A stretch of DNA of 64,000 bases from Hyaloscypha bicolor E. Its lineage: Eukaryota > Ascomycota > Leotiomycetes > Helotiales > Hyaloscyphaceae. This document shows, one piece after another, positions 24,225 to 38,400 of the stretch (position 1 is its first letter; the number at the start of each line of letters is the position of its first letter). Where the stretch lies: positions 3,759,952 through 3,823,951 of the forward strand of contig NW_020194684.1 in assembly GCF_002865645.1 (NCBI RefSeq). Direction: 5' to 3'. The position numbers were made by a program, and so were the translations under genes. The notes under the pieces were generated by a model that ran no database searches, was not told the origin of the DNA, and saw only the letters and a program-made list of their open reading frames with translations.

Positions 24225-27200
24225 AATATATTTCTATAAATAATATAGCTTCCCTATTATAAACTATATAAAAGAAAATAAATCTAGTTAGTTTATATAT
24301 AATAACTCGATTAGTAAATATAATATATAATAGTAAATTAACTCAAGGCTTCTTTTTATTTATTATAAATATAATAAATACTTAAATAATTAGTTAATAG
24401 TTTCTTTTAATTATATTATTTCCTTTGAAATTATAGACCAAAATAGTAATTCTATTAATTTCTAGCTTATTAAATTCCTAAATTCCTATTTCTTTAAATT
24501 CCGATTTACTATTTACCTTAAACTACTTAAATAAATTATATTTATAAATAATTTCTTCTTAAATAAACTTAGTAATCTTTTTACTAATTAGGTTCTTTAA
24601 AAATCTAGCTTTAACTTATCCTAAGAAATTATCTTTAGTAATAACTAGCGAGTTATATTCTTTATAGTCTAGTAGTTTAATTATATTAATCCTAAGATAA
24701 TAGAAAAGAAATATAGCTTTTATAAAATATAAAGCTTCTTTTTATTTTCTTTTACTCTTATACTAATAAACCTTATAAGTATTAATATATTTCTATATAT
24801 AGTTATAGTAACCTTCCTAGTAATAGTAGCTAGCTACTAAATAAAAAATACTTTTCTTTCTTATATATATAATCTTATTATATAGCTCTTTAATAATAAT
24901 TTCTCTTTACTTTTAATTATTAATAATAAGTTAAAGTAAGTATATTTTAGATATAATTCTTTATAGTAACTAATCTCTTATATTATAATTTAAAGCTTCT
25001 TTATTTAATTTTTAAAACTCGGTTCTAGATATTTCTTTTAGCCTAGAATATATTATAAAATATTATATAATATTCTAGTATTATTTGAAATAGCTATTAT
25101 CTAAGAAATCTAGTAAAATAATTAGATTATTAAATAAAGTATAAGAATTAATATTATTATTTACTATTTTACTAAAGGTTATATATATAAGACTATGGCT
25201 GTTACGGTTGTTACGATATACGGTACTAGTAGGGGTTAGGCTAGAGCTAGAGAGGCATCTGGCATCTGAGCGAGGCATCTGTAGTCACCTGATCGTTGCA
25301 CGTGACCCCGAGCTTAAGCTAGCACGTGGGCCCGTGCGTAGCTCGCGATTATTTAGATCCGAGGCTCCTTCGAGACCCTCTTCTCTCTTTAGCTTTGAAT
25401 CGTCGAAATAGAGACAGCCTAACCACGCCTTCCAGGCCCTAGATCTTGTGCTCGTAACAATGGCCTTTATTATATAACTTCCAGATATTCTCATTTTTTA
25501 ATATTACTAATTTGCTTCTAGATATAATAAGGCTTTAATTATTAATCTCTAGTAACTAGATATTATTATTCGAATATCTAGTAAAGGTCTTAGAAATCTA
25601 ATTTCTTAAAATAATATTATATAACTAAATCGGAACTGCTTTCTTTAACTAAACTTTCCGTTTAATAAGTACTATTTTAATAATATTAAGCTCTATTACT
25701 AACTATTTATTAATATCCTTATTATTTTTGGTATTACTTTCTTATTATAGGTATTTCAATAATTTATTAGTAATAATATATTTAGTTTCTTTAATATATT
25801 TGACTTTAAAGTTAAATAATTAAATTTATATTAGCTAGTAAGTAATTAGAGCTTTAAGAAAATCTATAGCTACTTTATTTAGCTATATAATAAGTATATT
25901 AGTATCTAGTTTAAGAATAAAATAAACTTTATATAGCTAGAATTATACTTTTTATAAATACTTTACTAGCTTTTAGTATTTTCTCTTAGTAATATTATAT
26001 TTTTATTTAGTATTATTTTAGATTCTAGACTTATATTATATGACTTTCTTTTTTCTTTTATTATTATATTAATTAAGAGTTCTATTTTATTTATCTAGGC
26101 TAATATCTATTACTAATATAATTATTCTCTAATTTTCTAATAAATTATAATATAATTTATAAAATATTAAAATAGTAATAAGCTTTTTTAAAGAATTTAT
26201 ATAGCTTATATTTATTTATTACCCTAGTTTCACGTTATATCTTTCCTTATTAAGTAGTAAATAGATTTAGTAATAATTATAAAGCCTTTAATTCAAATAT
26301 AATAATAAATAATAATTCTAATAAATACTTTACCTTTAATTATACTATTATAATATTTCTATCTTAAGATTTTAGTAATTCCTAAGCTTAAAAGGCTTCT
26401 TCTAAGTATTTTATAAATAAAACTAATAATAACTATATTATTATAATAGAACTATGATTTTTCTCTAATACTAGCTTTACCTTATTTAATTCTATTTAAG
26501 GTTATATCTAGATTTTAAAGGTATTTAAATATAAAATACCAAATACTAAATAAAATAAACTATTTATTATAATCTATATAAGGTTCCTTAATTCTAATAT
26601 TATTAATAAATAATATAGTAATTTTAGGAAATAGATTTTCTAGAATAGTTATAATAATTTATATAAACTATATAATAGAATTAGTAGCTTCCTAAAGTAA
26701 TATAATTATTCTTAATAATTCTAGAAGTATTATAAATATAGTTAAATTTCTATTATAAGTATCTAGTATAAGTTAATTATATTCGAAAAAGAAATTAATT
26801 AAAGAAATATAAATATATCTAGTAAATTCTTCCGAGATCTTATTAGTAAATAGAGATAAATTAGTATTTTATAAAATTACTGAATTTATTTTTATAATAA
26901 TATTAATTAGTTTATAAATTCTAGTAATCTTTTTTATAACTAAGAACTATAAATTTTAATAAAGTTTATTATATTTCTTAAGAACTTTATAATCTAGGTA
27001 TTTTAATAATATTTTTACTATTATAAGTACTAGAGCTTTATAATATAAGAAATTCTTCTCTTACTAGGTCTTATATTTAATAATCTTAATTAAAATAAAT
27101 AAGCTAATATTCTTATAAACTTTCCTTATTTCTTTTTAGTTAAATATAATTATATTTTCTTAATTAATTATTAATTCTCGAAATATAGCTAGTTTCTTTT

Positions 27201-28600
27201 CTCAGAGCTAGTTACTAATATCTAATTATTTAAGATATTCCGAAATAAGTTATAAATTTTTTAAAATAGCTAATATTTTTAGTAAAAAGTAATTCTTATA
27301 TTTCCTAGTATATTTCTATAAGTATTCTCTAGTTTTAGATTTCTTAAACTAGTTCGAATATTTACTAGTTAAATTTTCTTATTCTTTATTTTATATACTT
27401 TTATAACTAGAAATAAACTATAGTTATTATCTTTTTCTTTAAAAGCTATAGCTATTTTTTTTAGTATTTTTTTTATCTAATTTCCGGAATTTATAACCTT
27501 CCTATTTAGCTTTTTTCTAATTAAATATAAAAAGTGCCTTTTTATCTAGTATTTTAATATATCTTTTTTAAGCTTTTATATATTCTAGAATTCTTTCTAG
27601 TTTTAAATTTCGTATTTCTTAGTTTCGGAAATATATTTCTTTATTATTAGAAAATATTACTCTATTTTTTCTTTAGAAATATCTTTATTTAATATTCTTT
27701 TTACTTCTTTTTCTATTAAATCCGGAACTACTTTTAATAATACTTTAATTTAAGCCTTTTTTATTTTAGTTTTCTTAAAAATATTATTAATTTCCTAAAC
27801 TTCTAAATTCAAAACAATTTTTTTATAAGAAATTCTAATCTCTTTCTATTTCCTCTAATATTATTACTAGTTATAATATTAGGCTCTATTTTTCCTTTTT
27901 ACTTTTAGTTTCCTATTTTATATTACTTAATTTCTTAATTTTAAAAGCTTAGTATTTTTAAACTATTACTTTTTTCTATTTTCTTATATTCTTTAAAAAT
28001 AAAATAATTATAATAATATAAGTATTCTAGTTATTTTTAGGGTTAGTAAATATTTTATTTTATAAACTATTACTCTTATATAAAAATTTTATTTTTATTT
28101 TTACTAAGAATAATTAATTAAATAGAATCTTTAAAGTTCTTTTAATTAGGAAAAATATATTTTTATATCTTATTCTATTTATAATTTTAGTTCTAAGCTT
28201 TACTATTTCTATAAATTTAAATTTAGTTCTAGTAATAATAAATATTTAATAATTTATAATATTATATACTATTTTATTAATACTTTTAAAAATCTTTTTA
28301 GAGAAAATATTAACTTTAGCTCTAGTATTAATTATTTCTTTATATTTAATATTTACTTAAAGTTCTCAATATATAACTTAGAGATATAAAAATTATATAA
28401 TATATTTATAAGCTAGTAATATCCGAATATTAATACTATTACCTTTAAATTAAATAATTCTATTAGTATTAGATATCTAAACTAGTATTTCTAATTCCTT
28501 AAATATTTTATTTATTATATAAGCCCCAATTACTAGCTTTATAGATCTTTTAATATATTTAATTATATTTAATATAATAGTATTTTCTATTTATAAAATA
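24225..28600 (-). pseudogene. pol relic of copy 1 (protease, RT, RNase H, integrase)
   Basis: Mirror of 35,500-39,750. On the minus strand, integrase lies at about 24,975-24,225, RNase H at about 26,100-25,500, and RT at about 27,100-26,280. The RT region includes the LFINNI-type box, where the catalytic Asp pair has become Asn. The frame is interrupted by TAA and TAG and also, at 25,200-25,459, by an inserted solo LTR. Confidence 0.7.
25195..25464. mobile_element. solo LTR with 5-bp target duplication, not RIP-mutated
   Basis: The LTR is 25,200-25,459 (260 bp). It starts TGTTACG and ends with the reverse complement CGTAACA, the TG...CA ends of a retroviral-type LTR. ATGGC stands immediately before (25,195-25,199) and after (25,460-25,464). 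Copy 2 shows the empty site at about 38,775-38,784. The LTR has normal GC, with CG, CA and TG dinucleotides, in a host with almost none, so it arrived after the host was RIP-mutated. Overlapping open frames in it are chance. No internal element part is left. Confidence 0.92.
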
Positions 28601-31580
28601 GTAAAATAGAGAATATTATTTTTAATCTATTAATTCTAAAATATAATAACTAGATCTAGTATTTCTAAAGTATTAATAAGTATTTTTATTTCTTTCTGAG
28701 TTTTTAGAAATAGAATAATTACTTTCTTTAATAGCTTTATTAGAATATTATTAACTTTAGGAATCTTATATTTATTATAATTAAAAGTATATTAGATTTC
28801 TAATTTATTTCATTTATCTCCGGAAGTATTAATATTTATATTCTTAGCTAGATTATTTTTTTATTTATTATTTCTTAAAATAGTATTTTTCTAGCCTCTT
28901 ATATAAAATAGCTTTTTTTCTATTCTAGCTTGTTTTTAGAAAACCTTTTTAGTTATTTCTATTTCTTTTTTCTTTCTTTTTAATAAGAAACCTATTATAA
29001 TATTAATAGAAATACTATTTATAGCCAAATCTTAATACTATTTATTAATTCTAGAACCTAAAATATTAGTAATTCTAATATAATTTTCTCTAAGGCAAAA
29101 TAGCTATTTAGATTTCCTAAATATAACTTATTTGCTTTTATATATAAATTCTAGTTAGCTAATTTCCTTTTTTCTTTCTTATCTAATAAACTAGATATTT
29201 CCTATTAATTTCTAGATATTTTTAGATTAAGTATTTAAGTTATAATTAAATTTTTCTTTTTAGATTTAGGAAATAATTTAGTTAAACTATTAGTACTTTC
29301 TTATTTAGGCTTAAATAGCCCTTTATATTATTTTCTATTAAATTAGTAAATATATTTATAATTTATATATTCTTTTATTAGTAAATAATAAAACCAAGAA
29401 ATATAAATATATTCTGAGTTAATATTATTATTCTTATTTCTATTATAGTATTTATAGTAAATTCGTTTTCTTAGTTCTAGATTTATATTATAGGCTATAT
29501 TAACTTAAGTAATATTCTCTAATTATATTTAAGACTAACTTTCTCTAGAATATAATTATTTAGACTTTTTATTTATTTTAGCTTATTTATTATAGCTATT
29601 ATATTATTCTTTATAATCTTTATTATAATTTCTAGTATATCTTTTCTAAAGACCCGAATTATATTTACTAGGCTATTAATATTATTATATTTACTATAAT
29701 TAGCTAGATTATATAAATAGGCTATAAATATTTTCCCGAATTATAATAGTAATTATATTAAGTTATTTCTATAAGTTCTTTTAAGTTATAATAATAATAA
29801 ATAGTTTTTCTAGACTTTTTACTAGCTAGTTAGTATTATTTCCCTTAGATTTACTACTTTTAATAGGCTTTATATAATTAGCTATAGGCTAGATTCTTTT
29901 CTTACTTATATTTATAATAGCTTTAGGAAATATAATAGAAGAAACTAGTAAAGAATAATTATTTTCTGGCTTAGAAATTATATTATAAACTATTATATTT
30001 AAGTATTCTTATTTAAATCTAAATATATCTGAGTTATTAATAATATTAAAATAGTATTTCTTTTTTTTATATTAATAAAATATTATTACTTTTTTATATA
30101 TCTTATTATATTTATAAGTAAAAATATTTATAGGTTTAAAGTTTATATTCTTAAGAATATAATTTCTTTATAAATTCTCGGTACTAAGTAATTTTATTTA
30201 TTTCTTTTCTTTTTAGTAATTTCTTTAATATTTTATTAAATATATTAATATAAGACTTAGAAAAGATTTCTTTATTTTAAACTTATATAATAATCTAATT
30301 AAGAAAATTATAGCTAATTTTAAGTATTTCCTAGTTATATTCTCGAAATTTCTTTAATAAGGCCTTAAAGAACTTAATTTCCTAGTAATTTCCTGGGTTA
30401 TTAGTATAATATTCTAGTATAGCCTTAATCTAATTCTTATAAATAATTCTTTTCTTCTTAGTATTATTAGAAATATAATAGTTATTATATATATTTATAT
30501 ACTATTTTAAGAATATAAAAATATTACTTCCCTAAAACTATAATATTTTAGAAGCTTTTATAAGTAATAGATTTAAATCCGGTATTAGTATATACTTATT
30601 CTTGACTATATTAATCTTAATAATTTCCTTTATAATTAATTATAGAGTTTTTATATTTGAAACTTTTACTAATAAGGTTTCTAAAAAACTAATTATTTAT
30701 TTAAGTATATTTTTTAGTTTAGGAACCGGAATTAGAAAAAAACTAATTAATAATAATAAAATAATAGCTTTTCTAGTCTTATTTCTATTACTTATACTTT
30801 CTTTTCTATTTTTTTTTAGCTTAATATTTATAATATTTTCTCTTAATTTTATTAAACTAAATATATTTATTAATATTATTAAAAGTAATAATAAATATAA
30901 TAAATATAATTTTATTAATTTTTCTAACTTTTCTAAATTTTCTTTCTTTTTTTTACTTAGTATCTATTTCTTTCTCTAAAAGCTTTTCTAGTTTATTTAT
31001 ATAATTTCTTATTTTTAATTTCTTTTTAATTCTTATTTCTAATTCCTATTTACTATTTTGCTTAAAATTAAAATTATTTTCTTTTTTAGATATTTTTTCT
31101 AGATTTAGAAATAAGCTTTTTTACTAAAACTAGTATTATTTCTATTCTGGTTTTTATTATAATTAAAAATAATATATAAATTAATAATATAATTTTATTT
31201 CCGAGTATTAAAGTCTATTTCTAACTAAAATCTAATTTATATTATCTTAGTATAATATTTCTTATTTTATTTCCTTTATTTCTTTTCTTTTTATAATTAG
31301 CTTTTATTTCTATTATTTTTATATATTATATTAGTAATTAGATCTTATAGCTAATTTATATTTAAATCTCTAAATATATTAGAAATTAATATAAGATACT
31401 AAAATTAATACTTATATATTCTTAATATTTTAGCTTTAGGCTTAAGATATTATAATAGCTTTTTTTTTCTCTAACTTATTAAGCTAATAATTCACTTTAT
31501 AAATATTTTTTAGAACTTTATAAAAGTATTATCTTAATTATAAAGTTTTAATCTCTTTATATTACTTACTATAAAATATA
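28601..31580 (-). pseudogene. gag region and leader of copy 1
   Basis: Mirror of about 32,551-35,500. Minus-strand fragments correspond to the gag-like reading of copy 2, but stops and substitutions are dense. A 125-residue plus-strand open frame at 30,602-30,979 is an antisense artefact of RIP. Confidence 0.5.
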
Positions 31581-31878
31581 TAAGAGGAAAATTATAATAA
31601 GACAAAAACTTATATAAAGTATATTAGAGTATAAAATATAACTTAATAAAATAATAAATTAAAAATATAAATAATAAAGTATAAATAATATATAATATAT
31701 AAAAGCTTAATTAATTAAATATTTATAAAGAATTATTTTCTAGAATTATAAAAAAACTAGCTTTCTTATATAATTTCTGTAAGTTATATATAAAAAACCG
31801 CGGTTTTTATTATATAACCTAAATCTTAAAACTACTAAAATAATATAATTTTAAAAAAATATGGCCTATTATATTATA
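31581..31878 (-). repeat. 5' LTR of copy 1
   Basis: 298 bp on the minus strand, starting TATAATATAATAGGCCATAT and ending TTTTCCTCTTA. It aligns along its length with the LTRs at 18,653, 32,278 and 45,045. Confidence 0.85.
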
Positions 31879-32018
31879 GTATATAGAAACTAAATAATAT
31901 ATAGAAACTAGATAATATATAAAAACTAAATAATATATAGAAATTAAGTAATATATAAAAACCAAATAATATATAAAAACTAAGTAATATATAGAAACTA
32001 AGTAATATATATAAATCA
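31879..32018. repeat. 18-bp minisatellite (right part)
   Basis: About seven to eight units of AGAAACTAAATAATATAT. It is the same array and orientation as 18,471-18,652, split by the insertion of copy 1. Confidence 0.85.
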
Positions 32019-32277
32019 AGTATTTATTCTAATACTAGTAAGCTAGTTTATTAGGCTAAATAGGCTTAAGTAAGTTCAGGTTATAATATAATATTATTAA
32101 AGGCTATTATTAATAGTACTAGTTAGGGTTTCTAAAAAGTTCTTAATATAAAATAATAAAACTATAAAAACTGAAACTATTTTTAGATTCGAAATACTAT
32201 AATTATAAATAAATTAGATTAAAATACTATATTATAAAATAATATATATATTTTATTTATATTTCAGGCCCAAATAC
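32019..32277. other. short spacer between the two inverted retrotransposons
   Basis: 259 bp of AT-rich DNA with no coding signal. With the minisatellite it forms the 399-bp centre of the very large inverted repeat. Confidence 0.6.
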
Positions 32278-32550
32278 TATAATATAGCAGGCTATATTCT
32301 TTAAAAATTATATTATTTTAGTAGTTTTAAGATTTAGGTTATATAATAAAAGCTATAGTCTTTTATATATAACTTGCAGAAATTATATAAAAAAGCTAGT
32401 TTTTTTATAAACTTAAAAAATAATTTCTTATAAGTATTTAATTAATTAAACTTTTATATATTATATATTATTTATATTTTACTATTAAGTCACGTTTTAT
32501 ACTTTAGTATACTTTATATAAGTTTTTGTTTTATTATAGTTTCTCTTTTA
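32278..32550 (+). repeat. 5' LTR of copy 2, with a 28-bp deletion
   Basis: 273 bp. It lacks 28 bases present in the other three LTRs (the part corresponding to about 45,249-45,276), apparently lost between short CTATT repeats. It is strongly RIP-mutated compared with the 3' LTR of the same element. Confidence 0.85.
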
Positions 32551-33399
32551 TATATTTTATAATAAGTAATATAGAAAAAATAAAAACTTTATAATTAAGG
32601 TAATATTTTTATAAAGTTCTAAGAAATATTTATAAGGCAGATTATTAGCTTAATAAATTAGGAAAGAAAAGGGCTATTATAATATCTTAAGCCTAAAACT
32701 AAAATATTAAGAATATATAAGTATTAATTTTAGTATCTTATATTAATTTCTAATATATCTAGTAATTTAAATATAGATTAGTTATAAGATATAATTACTA
32801 GTATAATATATAAAAGTAATAGAAATAGAAGCTAATTATAAAAGAAAAAGAAATAAAGAAAATAAATTAAATTAAATTATACTAAGATAATATAAATTAG
32901 ATCTTAATTAGAAATAGACTTTAATACTCGGAAATAAAGTTATATTAATTTATATATTATTTTTAGTTATAATAAAAACTAGAATAAAAATAATATTAGT
33001 TTTAGTAAAAAAGCTTATTTCTAAGTCCGGAAAAAATATCTAAAAAAGGAAATACTTTTAATTTTAAGTAAAATAGTAAATAGAAATTAGAAATAAGAAA
33101 TTATATAAATAAACTAGAGAAGTTTCTAGAGAAAGAAAGAAATATTAAATAAAAAAATAAAAGAGAATTTAGAAAACTTAGAAAAATTAGTAAAATTATA
33201 TTTATTATTTTTATTATTAGCTTTAATAATATTATTAAATATATCTAGTTTAGTAAAATTAAAAGAAAATACTATAGGTATTAAGCTAAAGAAATAAGAA
33301 AAAAAATATAAATAATAGAAATAAAATTAGAAAAGCTATTACTTTATTACTACTAATACTAAAACTCGAATCTTAATTATATTTATTATTATTAACTAG

Positions 33400-35100
33400 T
33401 TTCTTTCTAATTCCGGTTTCTAAATTAAAAGATATATTTAAATAAAAAGTTAGCTTTTTAAAAATCTTATTAATAAAAGTCTTAGATATAAAAACTTTAT
33501 ACTTAATTATAAAAGAAATTATTGAAATTAATATAGGTAAAAATAAATATATACTAATACCGGATTTAAACTTACTATTTATAAGAGCTTTTAAAATACT
33601 ATAGTTTTAAAAAAGTAATATCTTTATATTTTTGAAATAATATATAAATATATATAAGAATTATTATATTTCCGAAAATACTAAAAGAAAGAGAATTATT
33701 TATTATATTTCTTTTATTTATAAGAATTAGATTAAGGCTATACTAGAATACTATACTAATAATTTAATAGATTATTAGGAAACTAAGTTCTTTAAGGCCT
33801 TATTAAAGAAATTCCGAGAGTATAACTAGGAAATACTTAAAATTAGCTATAACTTTCTTAATTAGATTATTATATAAGCCTAAAATAAAGGAATTTCTTT
33901 TAAATTTTATATTAATATATTTAATAAAATATTAAAAAAATTACTAAAAAAGGAAGAAATAGATAAAATTATTTAGTACCGAGAATTTATAAGAGAATTA
34001 TTTATTCTAGTAAGAAATTATATTCTTAAGAATATAAACTTTAAGCCTGTAAATATTTTTATTTATAAATATAGCAAGATATATAAGAAAATAGTAATAT
34101 CTTATTAGTATAAAAAAAAGAAATACTATTTTAATATTACTAATAACCCAGATATATCTAGATTTAGATAAGAATACTTAAATATAATAGTTTATAATAT
34201 AATTCCTAAGCTAGAAAATAATAACTTTTTACTAGTATTTTTTATTATATTTCCTAAAGCTATTATCTTTTTAAAACCCAGCCTATAACTAATAATATAA
34301 AGCCTATTAAAAGTAGTAAACCTAAGGGAAATAATATTAACTAACTAGTAAAAAGTTTAGAAAAACTATTTATTATTATTATAACTTAAAAGAACTTATA
34401 AAAATAATTTAATATAGCTACTATTATAATTCGAGAAAACATTTATAGTCTATTTATATAACCTAGTTAATTATAGCAGGTATAAATAATATAATAATAT
34501 TAATAGCCTAATAAATATAATTCGGGTTTTTAGGAAAAATATACTAGAAGTTATAATAAAGATTATAAAGAATATTATAATAGCTATAATAATTAAGCTA
34601 GAATAAATAGAGAATCTAGATAACTATATTCTAGAGAAAGTTAGTCTTAAATATAATTAGAAAATATTATTTAAATTAATATAGCCTATAATATAGACCT
34701 AGAACTAAGAAAATAAATTTATTATAGGTATTATAGCAGAAATAAGAATAATAATATTAATCTAAAATATATTTATATTTCTTAGTTTTATTACTTATTA
34801 ATAAAAGAACTTATAAATTATAAATATACTTACTAATTTAATAAAAGATAATATAAAGAGCTATTTAAGCCTAGATAAGAAAGTATTTCCTTTTTCCTTA
34901 CTAGTAAGTACTAGTAATTTAACTAAATTATTTCCTAAATCTAAAGAAAAGAATTTAATTATAACTTGAATATTTAACTCAAAAATATCTAGAGATTAAT
35001 AAGAAATATCTAGTTTACTAAGCAAGAAAAAGAAAAAGGAACTAGCTAACCGGGATCTATATATAGAAATAAATAAGTTATATCTAGGGAATCTAAATAG
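33400..35100 (+). pseudogene. gag-like relic of copy 2
   Basis: A single plus-strand reading from about 33,400 (FFKALLKKFREYNQEILK near 33,790-33,845; LLKKEEIDKIIQYREFIREL near 33,940-34,000) stays in register over long stretches and is stopped almost only by TAA and TAG. Near 34,720-34,790, IYYRYYSRN may be the remnant of a CCHC zinc knuckle after Cys-to-Tyr changes. Gag would form the particle that packages the element RNA. Position after the 5' LTR and before pol supports the call; sequence similarity alone would not. Confidence 0.5.
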
Positions 35101-35499
35101 CTATTTTACTTTAGAGGAAATTATATTAGAATTACTAATATTTTAGGTTCTAAAATTAATAAATAATACTAAGATTTAGCTATAAATAGTATTTCTATTA
35201 ATACTATAATAGGTTTCTTATTAAGGAAAAAGAAAAAAGAAATAGAAATAACTAAAAAGGTTTTCTAAAAATAAGCTAGAATAAAAGAAAAGCTATTTTA
35301 TATAAGAAGCTAGAAAAATACTATTCTAAAAAGTAATAAATAAAGAAATAGCCTAGCTAAGAATATAAATATTAATACTTCCGGAAATAAATAAAACAAA
35401 TTAGGAACCTAGTATATTTTTAACTATAATAAATATAAGATTTCTAAAGTTAATAATATTCTAATAAGACTACTAAAAAAAGTAATTATTTTATTTCTA

Positions 35500-38400
35500 A
35501 AAACTTAGAAAGAAATAAGAATACTTATTAATACTTTAAAAATACTAGATCTAGCTATTATATTTTAGAACTAATAAATTAAGAATAATATTTCTTATCT
35601 TATTATCTTATAAATAGGAAATACTATTATATTAAATATAATTAGATATACTAGGAAATTTATAGAGCTAATAGCTATAGCTTATATAATAAATAAAATA
35701 TTTAAGAAATTAAAAATACTAGCTTAGATATTTAATACTAATAGAATTATTTAATTTAAAGATAATAGTATTAATATTCGAATATTACTAGCTTATAAAT
35801 ATATTATATAATCTCTATATCTCTAATTTATATTTTGAGAATCTTAAGGAAATATTAAATATAAGAAAATAATTAATACTAGAGCTAAAATTAATATTTT
35901 CCCGAAAAAGATCTTAAGAAATATTAATAAAATAATATATAATATTATAAATTATTAAATATTTATTATTATTAGAATAGAATTTGAATTTATAGAAATA
36001 ATAAAGCTTAGAACTAAGATTATAAATAAAATAGAATATAAAAATATATTTTTTGTAATTAAAAAAGCTTTAAAGATTCTATTTAGTTAATTATTTTTAG
36101 TAAAAATAAAAATAAATATTATATATAAAAGTAATAATTTATAAAATAGAAGATTTACTAATCCTAAAAATAACTAGAATACCTATATTATTATAATTAT
36201 TTTACTTTTAAAAAATACCGGGAAATAAAAGAAAATAATAGTTTAAAAGTATTAAGCTTTTAAAATTAAGAAATTAAATAATATAAAATAAGAAACTAAA
36301 AGTAAAAAGGAAAAATAAAGCCTAATATTATAACTAATAATAATATTAGGAAAAATAAGAAAATATCGGGATTTCTTACTAATTCTTTTATTTTAGGTTT
36401 AGAAGTTTAGGAAATTAATAATATTTTTAGAGAAACTAAAATAGAAAAGGCTCTAATTAGAGTATTATTAAGAATAATTCCGGATTTAATAAAAAAAGAA
36501 ATAAAAAGAATATTAAATAAAGATATTTCTAAAGAAAAAATAAAATAATATTTCCTAATAATAAAAAAATATATTTCTAAAATTAAGAAATATAAAACTT
36601 AAAACTAGAAAGAATTCTAGAATATATAAAAGCTTAAAAAAAATATATTAAAATATTAGATAAAAAGATATTCTTTATACCTAACTAGAAAGAAGCTAAA
36701 TAGAAAGGTTATAAATTCCGGAAATTAGATAAAAAGAATATTAAAGAAAATAGCTATAGCTTTTAAAGAAAAAAATAATAATTATAGTTTATTTCTAGTT
36801 ATAGGAATATATAAAATAAAAAATAAAAAGATTTAACTAGTAAATATTAATAATAGAACTAGAAGAACCCCTAGTAAATATTCGAATTAGTTTAAAAGAT
36901 CTAAATCTAGAAAATATTTATAAAAATATATTAGGAAATATAAAAACTACTTTTTATTATAAATATTAACTATTTTAAAAGATTTATAATTTATTTCGAA
37001 ATGTCTTAAATAATTAGATATTAGTAACTGGCTCTAGAAAAAAGAACTAGTTATATTTCAAGAATTAATAATTAATTAAAAAGATATAATTATATTTAAT
37101 TAGAAAAAAATAAGAAAAGTTTATAAGAATATTAACTTACTTATTCTAATTAAAATTATTAAGTATAAGGCCTAATAAAAGAAGAATTCTCTATATTCTA
37201 AAGTTCTAGTACTAGTAATAGTAAAAATACTATTAGAATATCTAGATTATAAAGTTCTTGAGAAATATAATAGATCTTACTAAAATTTATAGTTCTTAGT
37301 TATAAAGAAAATTACTAGAACTTATAAACTAATTAATACTATTATAAAAATAAATTTAGTAATCTTATAAAATACTAATCTATTATTATTTACTAATAAG
37401 ATTTTAGAGAAATTTACTAGATATACTTATATTTCTTTAATTAATTTCTTTTCCGGATATAATTAACTTATACTAGATACTTATAATAAAGATTTAATTA
37501 TATTTATAATATTTCTGGGGCTATTAAGAATAACTATATTATTTTAGGGAGCTATTAATTCTATTATATAGTTTATATAAATTATTATAACTATTCTAGA
37601 AAATTTATTTCCTAAAATTATTATACTATTTATTAATAATATTAGAGTTAAGAGACTTTATATAGACTATAATAAATAGCTTATTTTATCTGGAATTTAG
37701 TATTTTATATTTAAATATCTTTAAAACCTGAATATAACCTTAAATAAAATTAAATAAGCTAAAGCTAATATTAGAAAAAAATTATAGTTCTATTATAATA
37801 ATATAATTATTATTAGCTTTATTTATAAAGTACTTAGAAAAAGCCCTTTAAGTTCAGGAATTACTAAAATCTTAAAATAAGAATATTATAATAATATAAT
37901 TAAAGATAAGGTATTTATTAGAATTATTATTTATTATTATATTAAATTAAAGGCTTTATAATTATTACTAAACCTATTTATTATTTAATAAGAAAAGATA
38001 TAATATGAAACTAGAATAATAAATAAAAGTAAGCTATATAAATTCTTTAAGAAAAGCTTATTATTACTCTAATACTTTATAAGTTATATTATAATTTATT
38101 AGAAGATTAGGGAATAATTATATTAGTAATAAATACTAGCCTAGATAGCTAGGGCGGAATTTTTAGTTAATATAATAATAAAGAGAAAAAGAAAGTTATA
38201 TAATATAAGTCTAAAATCTGAAATAATACTAAATAGAGATATAATATTACTAAGAGAAAATACTAAGAGCTAGTAAAATATTTATAAAAAGTATAATTCT
38301 GGCTATATAAAGTTTATTTTATTCTTAAACTAGATACTAATATACTTGTTATATAGCTAAATAAAATAGCTATAGATTTTCCTAAAGCTCTAGTTACTTA

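Larger units (their letters stand above)
18653..31878 (-). mobile_element. 13-kb gypsy LTR retrotransposon, copy 1 (minus strand)
   Basis: Both ends are LTRs (18,653-18,953 and 31,581-31,878) that match each other and the LTRs of copy 2. The interior is the reverse complement of copy 2 throughout; for example the integrase stretch near 24,500 pairs with that near 39,470. Length is 13,226 bp, or about 12,961 bp after removing the later solo LTR and its duplicated target. Gene order on the minus strand is gag, protease, RT, RNase H, integrase, then a long extra frame. RIP has broken every frame. The flanking 18-bp minisatellite shows the target site, but no clean target duplication could be read. 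Confidence 0.85.

Noticed and set aside
30602..30979. 125-residue plus-strand open frame rich in Phe, Ile and Leu
   Set aside because: It is antisense to the gag region of retrotransposon copy 1. RIP creates AT-rich hydrophobic frames without TGA on the opposite strand, and copy 2 has no matching conserved frame.
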